Positions 8,196 through 16,886 of a DNA stretch of 41,042 nt are shown here, in pieces (positions within the stretch are counted from its first letter, which is position 1; each line of letters starts with the position of its first letter). A program made the translations under genes and the position numbers. Source of the DNA: Ignavibacteriales bacterium. GTDB taxonomy: Bacteria > Bacteroidota > Ignavibacteria > UBA10030. The DNA lies in NCBI GenBank assembly GCA_016193365.1, contig JACPSI010000064.1, positions 1 through 41,042 on the forward strand. Direction: 5' to 3'. The notes under the pieces are model-generated. The model did not search any database. It worked only from the letters and a program-made list of their open reading frames with translations, and was not told the DNA's origin.

Positions 8196-9005
8196 TTATC
8201 CTCCTTTTACCTCTTCGAAGAGTTTTTGAAATACTTCTGTTGATTTCAATGGCTTTAGGTCTTCAAAATGATGACGTAAATACAAACGCAAAGTTTCGTC
8301 AATTTCGTTCCCGGTGGCGTCATCGTACTCAATCGACGGGATCAATTCAAGCCGTTTTTCCTGAAAACTTCGGAGCACGCGAAACACTTCCATGGAGGAC
8401 TTCCGACCTTCAATCGACATCCGTCCACCAGGCAACGGGGGAAGCTGCAGGCACTCGGGACAGACGACGGCTCCTTGAGGTATTTTGAATACTCCGACAG
8501 CTTTTCGGTCGAACCTACCCAGGGTTGTTCCGCAGCTGAGGCATGTCTCGAGGGAAGGTCCAAACCCAAGTCGGGATGCCATTTGAACCTCGAATGCGAG
8601 AAGAATCGACTGGAAATTCTTGTCGCTTTTGTCGAGCACCCCAAGGCAATCGACGACGAGTGAGAACAAAGCGGAATTCTCTTCCTCATCATGAGTGACT
8701 CTTTCCAGAAGTTCAACCATGGCCAGCCCTACCGACATGCGTTCCATTGCTACATGCACGTTCTTGTATTGGTCCAGAATATCGCACTGAGATATCAAAT
8801 GAAGGTCTTTATTCGGTTTCTTGTACAGAACCAAGGAAACCAGGCTCATCGGTTCAAGCGCGGCGCCGAACTTGCTTTTTGTTTCCCGAGCCCCCTTCGC
8901 CACTGCTTTTAACTTGCCGAAAGTTCGTGAATAAAAAGTCACGATTTTGCTCGTGTCACGGAACTTCATCGACTTAAGAACGATTGCTGCGGTCTTTGTA
9001 ATCAT
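8196..9005 (-). CDS. recO: DNA repair protein RecO
   Basis: RecO works with RecF and RecR to load RecA at ssDNA gaps. The N-terminal OB-fold is recognisable (TKTAAIVLKSMKFRDTSKIV, TFYSRTFGKLKAVAKGAR), followed by the helical domain and a four-cysteine zinc motif (CLSCG ... CPEC). The start is set at the ATG at 9005, one base after the mtnA stop, giving 269 residues, about normal; the longer in-frame extension would run inside mtnA. It sits between mtnA and htrA with almost no spacing, so coexpression is expected. Confidence 0.92.
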   Translation of the reverse strand: MITKTAAIVLKSMKFRDTSKIVTFYSRTFGKLKAVAKGARETKSKFGAALEPMSLVSLVLYKKPNKDLHLISQCDILDQYKNVHVAMERMSVGLAMVELLERVTHDEEENSALFSLVVDCLGVLDKSDKNFQSILLAFEVQMASRLGFGPSLETCLSCGTTLGRFDRKAVGVFKIPQGAVVCPECLQLPPLPGGRMSIEGRKSSMEVFRVLRSFQEKRLELIPSIEYDDATGNEIDETLRLYLRHHFEDLKPLKSTEVFQKLFEEVKGG

Positions 9006-9006
9006 C

Positions 9007-10071
9007 TCACGCAGTCTCGGAACTGACATCGATCGGATCACGCCGAAGCTCGTCGAAGGCGCGTTCATAAGGAGAACGAAGAATTCCTCTTTCGGTGATT
9101 ATTGCAGAAACAAGCGATCCTGGAGTCACGTCAAAAGCGGGTGAATAAACTTTTGTGCCGGGCGGCGCGATACGTGTTCCGTTCACTTCCAGCATTTCCC
9201 TTGCATTCCGCTCTTCAATGGGAAAGTTTTTCCCGTCTTCCAATTTAAAATCGACCGTGGATGTCGGAGCCGCAACATACAAAGGCAGAGAGTGATAGCT
9301 CGCCAGGACGGCAAGGTTATAGGTCCCAACTTTGTTTGCCACATCGCCGTTGAGCGCTATTCTGTCTGCACCTGTGATGACGGCATGAATCATCGCTTTC
9401 TTCATCAGAAATGCAGCCGTGTTGTCTGCAACGAGTGTTGAGGGAATTCCGAGTTTGCCGAGCTCCCACGCGGTCAGCCGTGCGCCCTGGAAAAGAGGAC
9501 GCGTTTCGTCAATATAGACGTGTTTCAATTTCGCTTGTTCCCACAATGTCGAAATTATGCTTTGAGCCGTGCCGCGACCACCAGTTGCGAGGCTGCCTGT
9601 GTTACAATGCGTCAGGATCACAGCTCCCGAGGGCATCAAGGAAGAACCCAGTTCTCCAATCCGATCACACATGGCAGCATCCTCCTCGTGAATCCTCATT
9701 GCTTCGGCCAAAAGCGCTATCGCAAGTAATTCAGACGACTTATCACTGGAGCTTTCAAGTATTCTGCGCTGTCTATTGAGAGCCCAAAACAAGTTCACTG
9801 CCGTCGGTCGCGTTGATGAGAACAGCTGAATGACTTTTTGAAGTGCAGAGCGGCTGTGCGAATACGGAGTCGAAATCAGTGCATGCGCCGCCAGAGCAAT
9901 TCCGTAGGCGGCCGCAATCCCTATGAGAGGCGCCCCTCGGATGGATAATCTTCGAATCGCCTCTGCTACGACTTCAGGATCGTCGGTTTCGACGTATTTT
10001 TCCTCCAACGGGAGCCTCGTTTGATCCAAAAATCGGATCTTGTTGTTTCTCCATTCGATCGACTTGATCAA
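9007..10071 (-). CDS. mtnA: S-methyl-5-thioribose-1-phosphate isomerase
   Basis: MtnA isomerises methylthioribose-1-phosphate to the ribulose form in methionine salvage. Signatures: RLSIRGAPLIGIAAAYGIAL, the catalytic-Cys motif ILTHCNTGSLATGG, ETRPLFQGARLTAWEL, the catalytic-Asp region GADRIALNGDVANKVGTYNL, and a C-terminus typical of the eIF2B-like fold. Length (354) is normal. The start is TTG at 10071, directly abutting the TAG stop of the PfkB kinase gene. The fold is shared with ribose-1,5-bisphosphate isomerase, but the motifs fit MtnA better. No mtnB, mtnC or mtnP is visible here. Confidence 0.93.
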   Translation of the reverse strand: MIKSIEWRNNKIRFLDQTRLPLEEKYVETDDPEVVAEAIRRLSIRGAPLIGIAAAYGIALAAHALISTPYSHSRSALQKVIQLFSSTRPTAVNLFWALNRQRRILESSSDKSSELLAIALLAEAMRIHEEDAAMCDRIGELGSSLMPSGAVILTHCNTGSLATGGRGTAQSIISTLWEQAKLKHVYIDETRPLFQGARLTAWELGKLGIPSTLVADNTAAFLMKKAMIHAVITGADRIALNGDVANKVGTYNLAVLASYHSLPLYVAAPTSTVDFKLEDGKNFPIEERNAREMLEVNGTRIAPPGTKVYSPAFDVTPGSLVSAIITERGILRSPYERAFDELRRDPIDVSSETA

Positions 10072-10989
10072 CTACCGCCCCTCGTCAAACCGTGATAGCT
10101 CCATAAACGACCTATACCTGTCCTGAATTTTCAATTTGGTGAGATCTCGAAGTCCGTCAACGCTGAATTTTTCCACACAAAAGGAAGCAAGCGAACTGCC
10201 GTAAATCACTGCCCGTTTGAGATTCTCATTCGAGAGATCGTCGGTCTTCGAAAGCCAACCCGCAAACCCGCCCGCGAAGGCATCTCCCGCTCCCGTCGGA
10301 TCATAGATATTCTCCAATGGGTATGCGGGTGCCGAGAAGATCGTGTCCTCTGTAACGAGCACCGCCCCATGCTCACCCTTTTTGACAATGACAACCTTTG
10401 GGCCAAGGGCGATAATTTTTTTTGCAGCCTTTATCAGGTTCGGCTCATTCGTCAGCAAACGAGCTTCGGACTCATTAACGACAATTGCATCCATCACCTT
10501 CATGGTGTCTCTGAGCTCGTTTGGCTTGGTCTGAATCCAATAATTCATGGTATCGCCTATCACGAACCTCGGTTTTTGGATTTGTTCGAGTACCTGACGC
10601 TGCAGAACGGGGTCGATATTGCCAAGACAGACGTACGCAGTTTTCTTATAGCTGACGGGAATAATCGGCTTGAATTGTTCAAACGCATTCAGGTGTGTAA
10701 ACAATGTGTCCCTTGCGTTCAAGTCGTAATGATATCTGCCGCCCCAACGGAATGTCTTACCCTCCTCAACCACCTGAAGGCCTTCAAGGTCAACGTCTCG
10801 TTCCTCCAGAAATTCAATGTGCTCTTTCGAAAAATCTCCGCCCACAACTCCGACAAGCCGTATTGGCGCCGTAAAAAAACTTGCCGCGGTCGAGATATAA
10901 ACGGCGGAACCGCCCAACGCATCGTCGACTTTTCCAAAGGGTGTTTCGACGGAATCCAGCGCGACAGAACCTACGACGAGTAAACTCAA
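10072..10989 (-). CDS. PfkB-family sugar/nucleoside kinase
   Basis: A 305-residue ribokinase-like kinase. The N-terminal glycine motif is LGGSAVYISTAASFF and the C-terminal signature DPTGAGDAFAGGFAGWL carries the catalytic Asp and anion hole; VVNESEARLLTNE is the usual central motif. It starts with TTG at 10989 behind AGAGGAAG and ends exactly where mtnA begins. Its substrate cannot be read from the sequence. The tight pairing with mtnA makes a nucleoside or (methylthio)ribose-type substrate an attractive inference, but PfkB members are promiscuous in context. Confidence 0.88.
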   Translation of the reverse strand: MSLLVVGSVALDSVETPFGKVDDALGGSAVYISTAASFFTAPIRLVGVVGGDFSKEHIEFLEERDVDLEGLQVVEEGKTFRWGGRYHYDLNARDTLFTHLNAFEQFKPIIPVSYKKTAYVCLGNIDPVLQRQVLEQIQKPRFVIGDTMNYWIQTKPNELRDTMKVMDAIVVNESEARLLTNEPNLIKAAKKIIALGPKVVIVKKGEHGAVLVTEDTIFSAPAYPLENIYDPTGAGDAFAGGFAGWLSKTDDLSNENLKRAVIYGSSLASFCVEKFSVDGLRDLTKLKIQDRYRSFMELSRFDEGR

Positions 10990-11001
10990 TGTTCTTCCTC
11001 T

Positions 11002-11475
11002 CTATAATTCAACAGGTTTGAATTCCAGAAGCTCGGCTGCCTTCTTCCCTCCGACAATGTACTCGTGCACGATCTCAAGCCCTTTTTTTTGACCCGGCCA
11101 GACAAGAGTTTCTTTTGCTTCAGTGTATTCCAGCCACACGTAAGATTGATGCTCACGAGAGAGGATAATGGTGAAGCCGTCACACTCCGCGGCAAATAGA
11201 ACGGTGTGATGGATTTTGTCTTCAGAAGCCACATAAAACGAGTTTACGTGTGGCACCGTCCAGAATCGTTTTGGAACCAATCCTGTTTCCTCTCTGAGTT
11301 CTCTCAGCCCTGCGTCCGGAGCACGTTCTCCCCTCTCAATTGTTCCCGTCACAAACTGCCAGATACCAGGATAGATCGTATCTTCGTTGGCTCTCCTCAA
11401 GAGCAGATATTGTGGTACTCTGTCGGCGAATCTAAAACCGCAGATTTCCACAATCCTCGCAACAACTTCAGGCAT
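11002..11475 (-). CDS. NUDIX hydrolase
   Basis: A 157-residue NUDIX pyrophosphohydrolase. The full Nudix box is present: GTIERGERAPDAGLRELREE followed by TGL (G-x5-E-x7-REUxEExGU). The N-terminal part (RVPQYLLLRRANEDTIYPGI, WQFVTG) resembles MutT/dATP-pyrophosphohydrolase-type members, but the substrate cannot be assigned. The ATG at 11475 overlaps the stop of the pseudouridine synthase gene by 8 bp, and the PfkB gene starts 12 bp after its end. Confidence 0.88.
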   Translation of the reverse strand: MPEVVARIVEICGFRFADRVPQYLLLRRANEDTIYPGIWQFVTGTIERGERAPDAGLRELREETGLVPKRFWTVPHVNSFYVASEDKIHHTVLFAAECDGFTIILSREHQSYVWLEYTEAKETLVWPGQKKGLEIVHEYIVGGKKAAELLEFKPVEL

Positions 11476-12274
11476 GGTGACGATCCTTATGCTGTTGCCT
11501 TCGGCGTCTTTCTGAACGACGGGAAGCGGAACGGCGGTTTCTCATCAAGTCCCTCAACGACGATATTTCTTCTTTTGACAAATCTCTTTTTTTGCCTTCC
11601 TTCATGCTTCCTAGCGCCAACGGACCATGCGAAGTTCGTTTGAGCTCAAGAACAACATAGCCAATTGCTTCAAACATTTTACGAACCTGCTTGTTCTTGC
11701 CTTCCGAAACGGATATTTCAACCTGCGTTGGGCTCACGAGTTTTGCCTTTATGGCTTTTGCCATCTAAGGCTTTCCGTCAACAAGAATCTGAACGCCTTT
11801 TGTCAACTCGGTGACGTGGTTCTTTGATACAGGAAAGTTCAGTGTCGCGAGATAACTCTTCTCCACTCCCGATCTGGGACTCGTAAGAAAATCGGCAAGC
11901 TGATGGTCATTCGTTAACAACAGCAAACCCGTCGTGTCCTTGTCAAGTCGGCCTACCGGGATCAACGCGTCCGTATCATCTCCCAGGACATCATAGATCG
12001 TACTTCCACCTCGTTCATTCACTCGCGTTGTTGTAACGCCTTTGGGCTTATGGAAAAGAACGTACCGATCTTCCATGGGTTTTTGTTTTTTTCCTTCCAA
12101 CTCTATCCTGTCCTCCAGAAGGTTGACCCATCGATGCGGATTCAGTTCCCGATTTCCGTTCACTCTGACTTTACCCTCAATAATGCTCTGATAAGCTTGC
12201 GAGCGGGACGCGATACCCAGTTTCGACAACGCACGGGGAAGAGTAACACGATGTAGAGCGTGCGAGGTTTTCAC
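11468..12274 (-). pseudogene. RsuA/RluB-type pseudouridine synthase interrupted by an in-frame amber codon
   Basis: Two adjacent frames in the same phase together make one pseudouridine synthase of about 268 residues. The first (12274-11765, 169 residues) has the S4 domain (LPRALSKLGIASRSQAYQSI) and catalytic domain with Asp111 in VGRLDKDTTGLLLLTND, and ends VQILVDGKP followed by TAG at 11767-11765. The second starts immediately (ATG 11764) with MAKAIKAKLVSPTQVEISVS and carries the conserved EGKNKQVRKMFEAIGYVVLE motif. Homologues run through this point uninterrupted. Either one base change (or a sequencing error) has broken the gene, or the halves are made separately through the TAGATG stop-start junction. 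It is a paralogue of the intact synthase at 908-1669, which may have relaxed selection on it. Confidence 0.8.
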
Positions 12275-12329
12275 GGGTTTTCAGTATCCTTCAGAGCTGA
12301 ATTTTCATAATTGTAGAGCCGACCTGCAT

Positions 12330-12929
12330 CTACACAATCCAACGAATCGCCACAAAGCCAAGGACCAACAAGACTACGAAACCAAGACTTAAAGCTTCAA
12401 AGTATTTGTCGATAAAGGCCTTTATACCGACACCAAACCAGTAAAAAAGCGACGCAACGAGAAAGAATCGTCCGCCCCTGCCCAAGATCGATGCATACAC
12501 CAAAGTCGCAAGCGGGACCTGGAATGCCCCGGCCGCTATGGTGAAGACCTTGTAGGGTATTGGTGTGAAGCCGGCGATTGCGATGGCGCTGAATGCGTTA
12601 TCATTATAGAGTTCCTGAACTCTCAGATAGTGTTCGTGTAATCCGTAGAAATCGATAATCGAACGACCGACCAAATCAAATAACTCAAGCCCGATCCAGA
12701 AACCAAGCATGCCTCCCAGCACGGAACCGACAGTACAAATGAGAGCATACCTGAAGGATCTTTTCGGAATTGACACTGCCAGAGCGATCAGCAGCACGTC
12801 TGGCGGGATGGGGAAAAAAGATGACTCTATGAATGCAATGCCAAAGAGCGACCAACCTGCGCCAGGCTTATGCGCGAAGCCTTCAACCCAGGCTTTGAGC
12901 CTTCGAAGCCAGAGGAAAATTATTCGCAA
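12330..12929 (-). CDS. DedA/VTT-domain membrane protein (YqaA-like)
   Basis: A 199-residue polytopic inner-membrane protein. ESSFFPIPPDVLLIALAVS and the later FTPIPYKVFTIAAGAFQVPL are the paired re-entrant-loop motifs of the SNARE-associated/VTT (DedA) superfamily; about five hydrophobic segments are visible. Members are linked to lipid scrambling or undecaprenyl-phosphate recycling, but this YqaA-like branch has no firm substrate. The start is taken as TTG at 12929 with AGG eight bases upstream. The 12275-12329 gap to the next gene holds only weak 5-bp inverted repeats. Confidence 0.82.
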   Translation of the reverse strand: MRIIFLWLRRLKAWVEGFAHKPGAGWSLFGIAFIESSFFPIPPDVLLIALAVSIPKRSFRYALICTVGSVLGGMLGFWIGLELFDLVGRSIIDFYGLHEHYLRVQELYNDNAFSAIAIAGFTPIPYKVFTIAAGAFQVPLATLVYASILGRGGRFFLVASLFYWFGVGIKAFIDKYFEALSLGFVVLLVLGFVAIRWIV

Positions 12930-12998
12930 TGATGAACCTGCCGCCGTTCCATGTTGTCCATGAAATATAAGTCGATTTTGGAAGAAATGGAAAGGAGG

Positions 12999-13937
12999 TC
13001 AATTGTCCCCGAGTCCGGGAATTCCCTGTGTGCTTTTTGCTGCCTTCACGGCCCTTCGGATGGCAACTGCAGTCAAGTGCGCGGCAATCTCGGCAACCAA
13101 GTCGAAATCGACCTGCAGTGAACCCCAGGATAGTGCAAAACTGACGTCACCGTCATAAGAGGTATGTACAGGAAGGATCGCACGAGCCATTCCATCGTGC
13201 ATCCTCTGACATACCCGATGCAATTCGATTTTGCTGAGGTTTGCGTTTGTTGCGGAGACAACGAGCGTGGTGTTTGCTCTCTCCAAAACTTTTCCCCGCG
13301 CAAACACGCGGACGGGATCTTGATCGCCATAAAAACCCCCACGCGATGACCTGGCACCAGCAAGTATCTTTCCGCCTTCATCAACGATGTCACCAACGGC
13401 ATTCACGACAGCCACCGCGCCCACAACAAGGTCGCCAACTGTTTTGGATGCCGACCCAAACCCTCCTTTCATCCAGTACTCCATCCCCTTCCACTTGCCA
13501 ACGGTTGCCCCGGTGCCCGCTCCCACATTTCCTTCCGGTAACGCTCCACTGGAAGCATTCTGACATGCCTTGTAACCCGCCTCTGGATCAGGTCGCTTCA
13601 TGCCGTTCCCCACATTCAAGTCGAAAACCACGGCCGCAGGAACAATTGGCACTTTCACCCAGGGCGTCTCATAACCCACGTTGTGCTCCTCTAACCATCT
13701 CATCACGCCGTCGGTGGCAGCAAGTCCGAAGGCGCTCCCTCCCGTCAGCAGAACTGCGTGAACTTCCTGCATCGTTTTGTCCGGTGCGAGAAGCGCGAGC
13801 TCGCGACTGCCCGGCGAGCTTCCACGGACTTCGCAACTCGCCCGTGTTTTTGGCGGACAAAGGACTACTGTGCAGCCCGTCAAACCGTCCAGATCTGTAT
13901 AATGTCCAACCTTGAATCCGGGAACGGAGGTGAGCAT
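12999..13937 (-). CDS. P1-family peptidase (DmpA-like, Ntn-type)
   Basis: A 312-residue member of the S58/P1 family, which includes L-aminopeptidase D-amidase/esterase DmpA. Recognisable segments are GFKVGHYTDLDGLTGCTVVL, VLLTGGSAFGLAATDGVMRW, NVGAGTGATVGKWKG, and ANTTLVVSATNANLSKIELH, which holds the region of autoproteolysis and the nucleophile. The family self-cleaves to alpha and beta chains and removes N-terminal residues from small peptides; the natural substrate is unknown. There is no signal peptide, so it is probably cytoplasmic. It lies 3 bp after the TrmH-type methyltransferase gene. Confidence 0.9.
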   Translation of the reverse strand: MLTSVPGFKVGHYTDLDGLTGCTVVLCPPKTRASCEVRGSSPGSRELALLAPDKTMQEVHAVLLTGGSAFGLAATDGVMRWLEEHNVGYETPWVKVPIVPAAVVFDLNVGNGMKRPDPEAGYKACQNASSGALPEGNVGAGTGATVGKWKGMEYWMKGGFGSASKTVGDLVVGAVAVVNAVGDIVDEGGKILAGARSSRGGFYGDQDPVRVFARGKVLERANTTLVVSATNANLSKIELHRVCQRMHDGMARAILPVHTSYDGDVSFALSWGSLQVDFDLVAEIAAHLTAVAIRRAVKAAKSTQGIPGLGDN

Positions 13938-13940
13938 TGT

Positions 13941-14726
13941 TTATGGTTCAGAATTTCTTAAATGGGCCAAAATGATCCCGCATGCAACGCCAACATTCAG
14001 GGACTCTGCTTTTCCAAACCTTGGTATTTTGATAATGATATCGGCGATATCTTTCGCTTGCTTTCCAATCCCTCTTGCCTCGCTTCCTAAAACAATAGCC
14101 ATCTTCGGTTTGCGTTCCAAAAATGCGTAGTCAGTCTTGCTTTCGGAAGCAGTTGCCGCGATGAAAAAGCCATTCTTCTTCAGCATCTCAAGTGATTCGC
14201 CCAGGTCGACATCTTCAACAACAGGGAGGTGAAAAATTGACCCCGCCGTAGAACGGACAACTTTTTCATTGTAGAGTTCGACGCTTCCTTTTCCGAGCAG
14301 CGCGGCATCGACGCCAAACCAATCTGCCGTCCGGAGAATGGATCCAAGATTTCCCGGATCCGCGATGCCGTCGGTAACAACGAGTACGCGTGGGCGTCCT
14401 TTGATTAACTGTGAAGGGTCATACTTCTTTTGATGGACGAGAGCTATGATTCCTTGAGCGTGAACAGTGTCGGAGATTTGCCGGAGTTCGATCTCATTTA
14501 TTTCTTTGAGGGTAACCCGGCGGTCCTGGAGTTGCTGAAGAATGGCTCGATAATCGGGGCTCTCAACGTACTTTGAAAGAACCGCCGCAAGCTCGATCTT
14601 GAAGGCCGAGTTCAGGGCGTCTTTCACTGCCCGCCAGCCTTCGACGAGAAATTTCTTTTCTTCGTCGCGAAACTTTTTCTGGGAAAGCGAGCGGAGGTAC
14701 TTAAGTTCAGACCTGGATAAACGCAC
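13941..14726 (-). CDS. TrmH/SpoU-family RNA 2'-O-ribose methyltransferase
   Basis: A 261-residue SPOUT methyltransferase with an N-terminal substrate-binding domain (LVEGWRAVKDALNS) and all three knot motifs: DPGNLGSILRTADWFGVDAA (motif 1), AIVLGSEARGIG (motif 2) and IKIPRFGKAESLNVGVACGI (motif 3). These enzymes methylate ribose in rRNA or tRNA using SAM. The domain order resembles the RlmB/TsnR-like branch, but the target nucleotide cannot be told. It is the first gene after a 102-bp gap (14727-14828), in which I see no convincing terminator. Confidence 0.9.
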   Translation of the reverse strand: MRLSRSELKYLRSLSQKKFRDEEKKFLVEGWRAVKDALNSAFKIELAAVLSKYVESPDYRAILQQLQDRRVTLKEINEIELRQISDTVHAQGIIALVHQKKYDPSQLIKGRPRVLVVTDGIADPGNLGSILRTADWFGVDAALLGKGSVELYNEKVVRSTAGSIFHLPVVEDVDLGESLEMLKKNGFFIAATASESKTDYAFLERKPKMAIVLGSEARGIGKQAKDIADIIIKIPRFGKAESLNVGVACGIILAHLRNSEP

Positions 14727-14828
14727 GCAGCAATATAGATAAAAGAAAATTAAAGGACGAGGGCGTCAGACCGGAGATATGAAGTTCTTTTGTTCAGAAT
14801 TTATGATTGAGGAACTCTCCGTGCGTTC

Positions 14829-16736
14829 TCACTTCACCAAAATCATTTTCTTCGTGCTGATGAAGTCTTTTCTTTCCAGGCCTTCGACGGGGTGAGCCTC
14901 GAGTTTCACAAGGTAGACTCCGCTCGGCAATCGTTCCGCCTTGAACGTGGTCTCATAAATGCCCGTGTCCTTCTCCTCAGCAACCAATTCCTGGACAAGC
15001 TCGCCGAGCATGTTCCAAACAGTGAGCTTGACAAAACTTCGCTCAGGAATCGTATACCGGATGGACGTCACCGGATTAAAGGGATTGGGATAATTGTGTT
15101 CAAGAGAAAATGACTTCGACGCAAGGCTTGTGCTTTCTTTTGGTGGAGTTGCCCCGGACGTACGGAACGGTAATGATTCGGCTGCCACAACCGCCGACCC
15201 ATCACTTACGGAAAGCACAACTGAATAACGCGAAGCTGGCCGAAGTCTTGAACGCACATTCAATGAAAGCGATGAATCACGAATTCCGCTTATCGTTGTG
15301 TCGAGGAATTCACCTTTCAGCTGCAACGTATAACTGAGGGTATCGTCAGTATCCACGTCGAAAGACCTGCGCCATGTGAACACAACCGGCCTTCCATTGT
15401 TCACGTTCACGGTATCGCCGGGCGCAGGTCTTACCAGATGTGGAGGCGTCGGCAGTCGATTAACGTTGGCGACATGAATGAACATTTTTCGGTCGGACTC
15501 AAGAGAATCATCCTGAACCCTCACAGTAATTTCATGATCTCCTGCCTGCTGATAGGTCGGTTTCCATAAGAAGTATCCTTGCGGAGAAAGGACAGCTCCG
15601 TGAGGGGCGGAAACAAGTGAAAACGTCACGTCGTTTCCATCTGGATCAATGGCGGCTATTTGAAAGTTCAGATTCTCTTCCTCATCCACGGATGTGTCTG
15701 GTGCAGAGTTCGTGAATACGGGCGGCCTGTTGACGTTGAGTACAGTGACCCTCGATGTTCTCGAAGCGCCGGCGTTATGTTCATCCAGTACGGAAAGAGT
15801 AAAGATATACTCCCCTGTTTGTTCGAAAGTTGGCGTCCATTCAAAAAACCCTTCAACAGAGTCAAAGACTGCACCCGCAGGAATTCGAGTTTGGGAAAAT
15901 CGGATATGGTCTTCATCGGGATCGTTCGCGCGTACGTGAAATCTTAAGGTCTGACCCTCACGGATAACGGTATCAGGGAGAATGTTCGTGAAGAGAGGCG
16001 GCCTGTTCACGTTTGTCACCGTGATGTACGCCGCCTTTGAAACGGCGACATCGTAACGGTCTTCGGCCGTAAAAACAATTTCGTGAACACCAGCATCTCC
16101 AAATCCAGGCCTCCACGTGAGTAAGCCTGTAATGCTGTCCATCCTTGCCGATGGCGGACCCTTGACCAACCTGAAGAGAATGGTGTCGCCGTCCAGGTCA
16201 ATGGCAACGGGGCGGTAACGAAGAAGCTGATTTTCGTTGACTGTCGTGTCGGGAATTAGGCGGCGAAGTTGCGGGATATGATTACGGAAAATCTCTGCCG
16301 TCACGTTCGGAGCAGGAAAGGGAAGCTCTGTTCCCTTGAAGACGACAGGGGCCACGCTACGTGCAAAAAAAGAATCCCTTGACGACAGCACAACGCGAAA
16401 AAGAATTCTCTCATCTTCTTCAAAGCCATCGGTGGTCGAAAGCCGGGCTCCGAATTTCCCTTTGTATGGGTCGTAGAGAGATATCGTTTTCGCGACCGAC
16501 GAATCTGAATGCAGGATTCGGATGAGGGCTGTCGAAGGAAGTACGCTTCCCGCTGAGCGGATGCTGCCGTCGACAACCATCCGTTTCGTTTGTGCGTTAA
16601 GATTGGGAACGAAAACAAGGTTGGAGAGAAATAAAGAAAGGTAGCCAACTGCTTTTACCCGGGCCCTTACATGTAGACACACGACGAGGGTCGAGCACAA
16701 CTCCTGCCTCAAAGGTTTTTTAAGAAAACGGAGCAA
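14829..16736 (-). CDS. T9SS-secreted protein with three cadherin/Ig-like repeats
   Basis: About 635 residues. The N-terminus is hydrophobic and ends NLVFVPNLNAQ, consistent with a Sec signal peptide; the TTG at 16736 is only the furthest start and a later one is possible. After about 100 residues of unknown fold come three roughly 90-residue repeats, each with DPDxDxxxFS, WxPTxxQxG and ending NVNRPPxFTN (about residues 150-425): putative Ig/cadherin-like modules with Ca-binding-type aspartates. An FN3-like domain (about 430-525) follows. The C-terminal 90 residues are a type A T9SS sorting domain (LEHNYPNPFNPVTSIRYTIP ... SGVYLVKLEA ... KKMILVK). It should be exported to the outer membrane surface or medium; no enzymatic domain is seen. 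Confidence 0.85.
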   Translation of the reverse strand: MLRFLKKPLRQELCSTLVVCLHVRARVKAVGYLSLFLSNLVFVPNLNAQTKRMVVDGSIRSAGSVLPSTALIRILHSDSSVAKTISLYDPYKGKFGARLSTTDGFEEDERILFRVVLSSRDSFFARSVAPVVFKGTELPFPAPNVTAEIFRNHIPQLRRLIPDTTVNENQLLRYRPVAIDLDGDTILFRLVKGPPSARMDSITGLLTWRPGFGDAGVHEIVFTAEDRYDVAVSKAAYITVTNVNRPPLFTNILPDTVIREGQTLRFHVRANDPDEDHIRFSQTRIPAGAVFDSVEGFFEWTPTFEQTGEYIFTLSVLDEHNAGASRTSRVTVLNVNRPPVFTNSAPDTSVDEEENLNFQIAAIDPDGNDVTFSLVSAPHGAVLSPQGYFLWKPTYQQAGDHEITVRVQDDSLESDRKMFIHVANVNRLPTPPHLVRPAPGDTVNVNNGRPVVFTWRRSFDVDTDDTLSYTLQLKGEFLDTTISGIRDSSLSLNVRSRLRPASRYSVVLSVSDGSAVVAAESLPFRTSGATPPKESTSLASKSFSLEHNYPNPFNPVTSIRYTIPERSFVKLTVWNMLGELVQELVAEEKDTGIYETTFKAERLPSGVYLVKLEAHPVEGLERKDFISTKKMILVK

Positions 16737-16841
16737 ATGAGCTCCCCTGAAGCTTTAACAATTAGTCGATATTCTAAGCCTTGCTTAGTGTGAATTTCTA
16801 CAGTATTAAAGCATTTTGGCAGACCAAAAGCAAATCCTTAA

Positions 16842-16863
16842 GGGAATGCTTCGCAAGCATCCC
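16842..16863. repeat. Hairpin between mutA and the T9SS protein gene
   Basis: GGGAATGCTT and AAGCATCCC can pair with one bulged base around a 3-nt loop. No T-run follows on the minus strand, so it is a weak candidate for an mRNA 3' end of the mutase gene. The remainder of 16737-16886 shows no gene. Confidence 0.4.
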
Positions 16864-16886
16864 AATGAGACCTTCCCGCAGTGGAT

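Noticed and set aside
10369-10983. 204-codon plus-strand frame opposite the PfkB gene
   Set aside because: It has no recognisable domain and lies wholly antisense to a clear PfkB kinase.
11765-11767. TAG as pyrrolysine or a recoded sense codon
   Set aside because: TAG ends several other genes here normally (PfkB, DedA, beta-barrel), and no pyl genes or recoding signals are seen.
13241-13915. 224-codon plus-strand frame
   Set aside because: Arg/Pro/Ser-rich shadow of the P1 peptidase gene on the other strand.
15480-16280. Regular DNA repeats resembling an array
   Set aside because: The periodicity of about 270 bp comes from three repeated protein domains (NVNRPPxFTN), not from a CRISPR or satellite.
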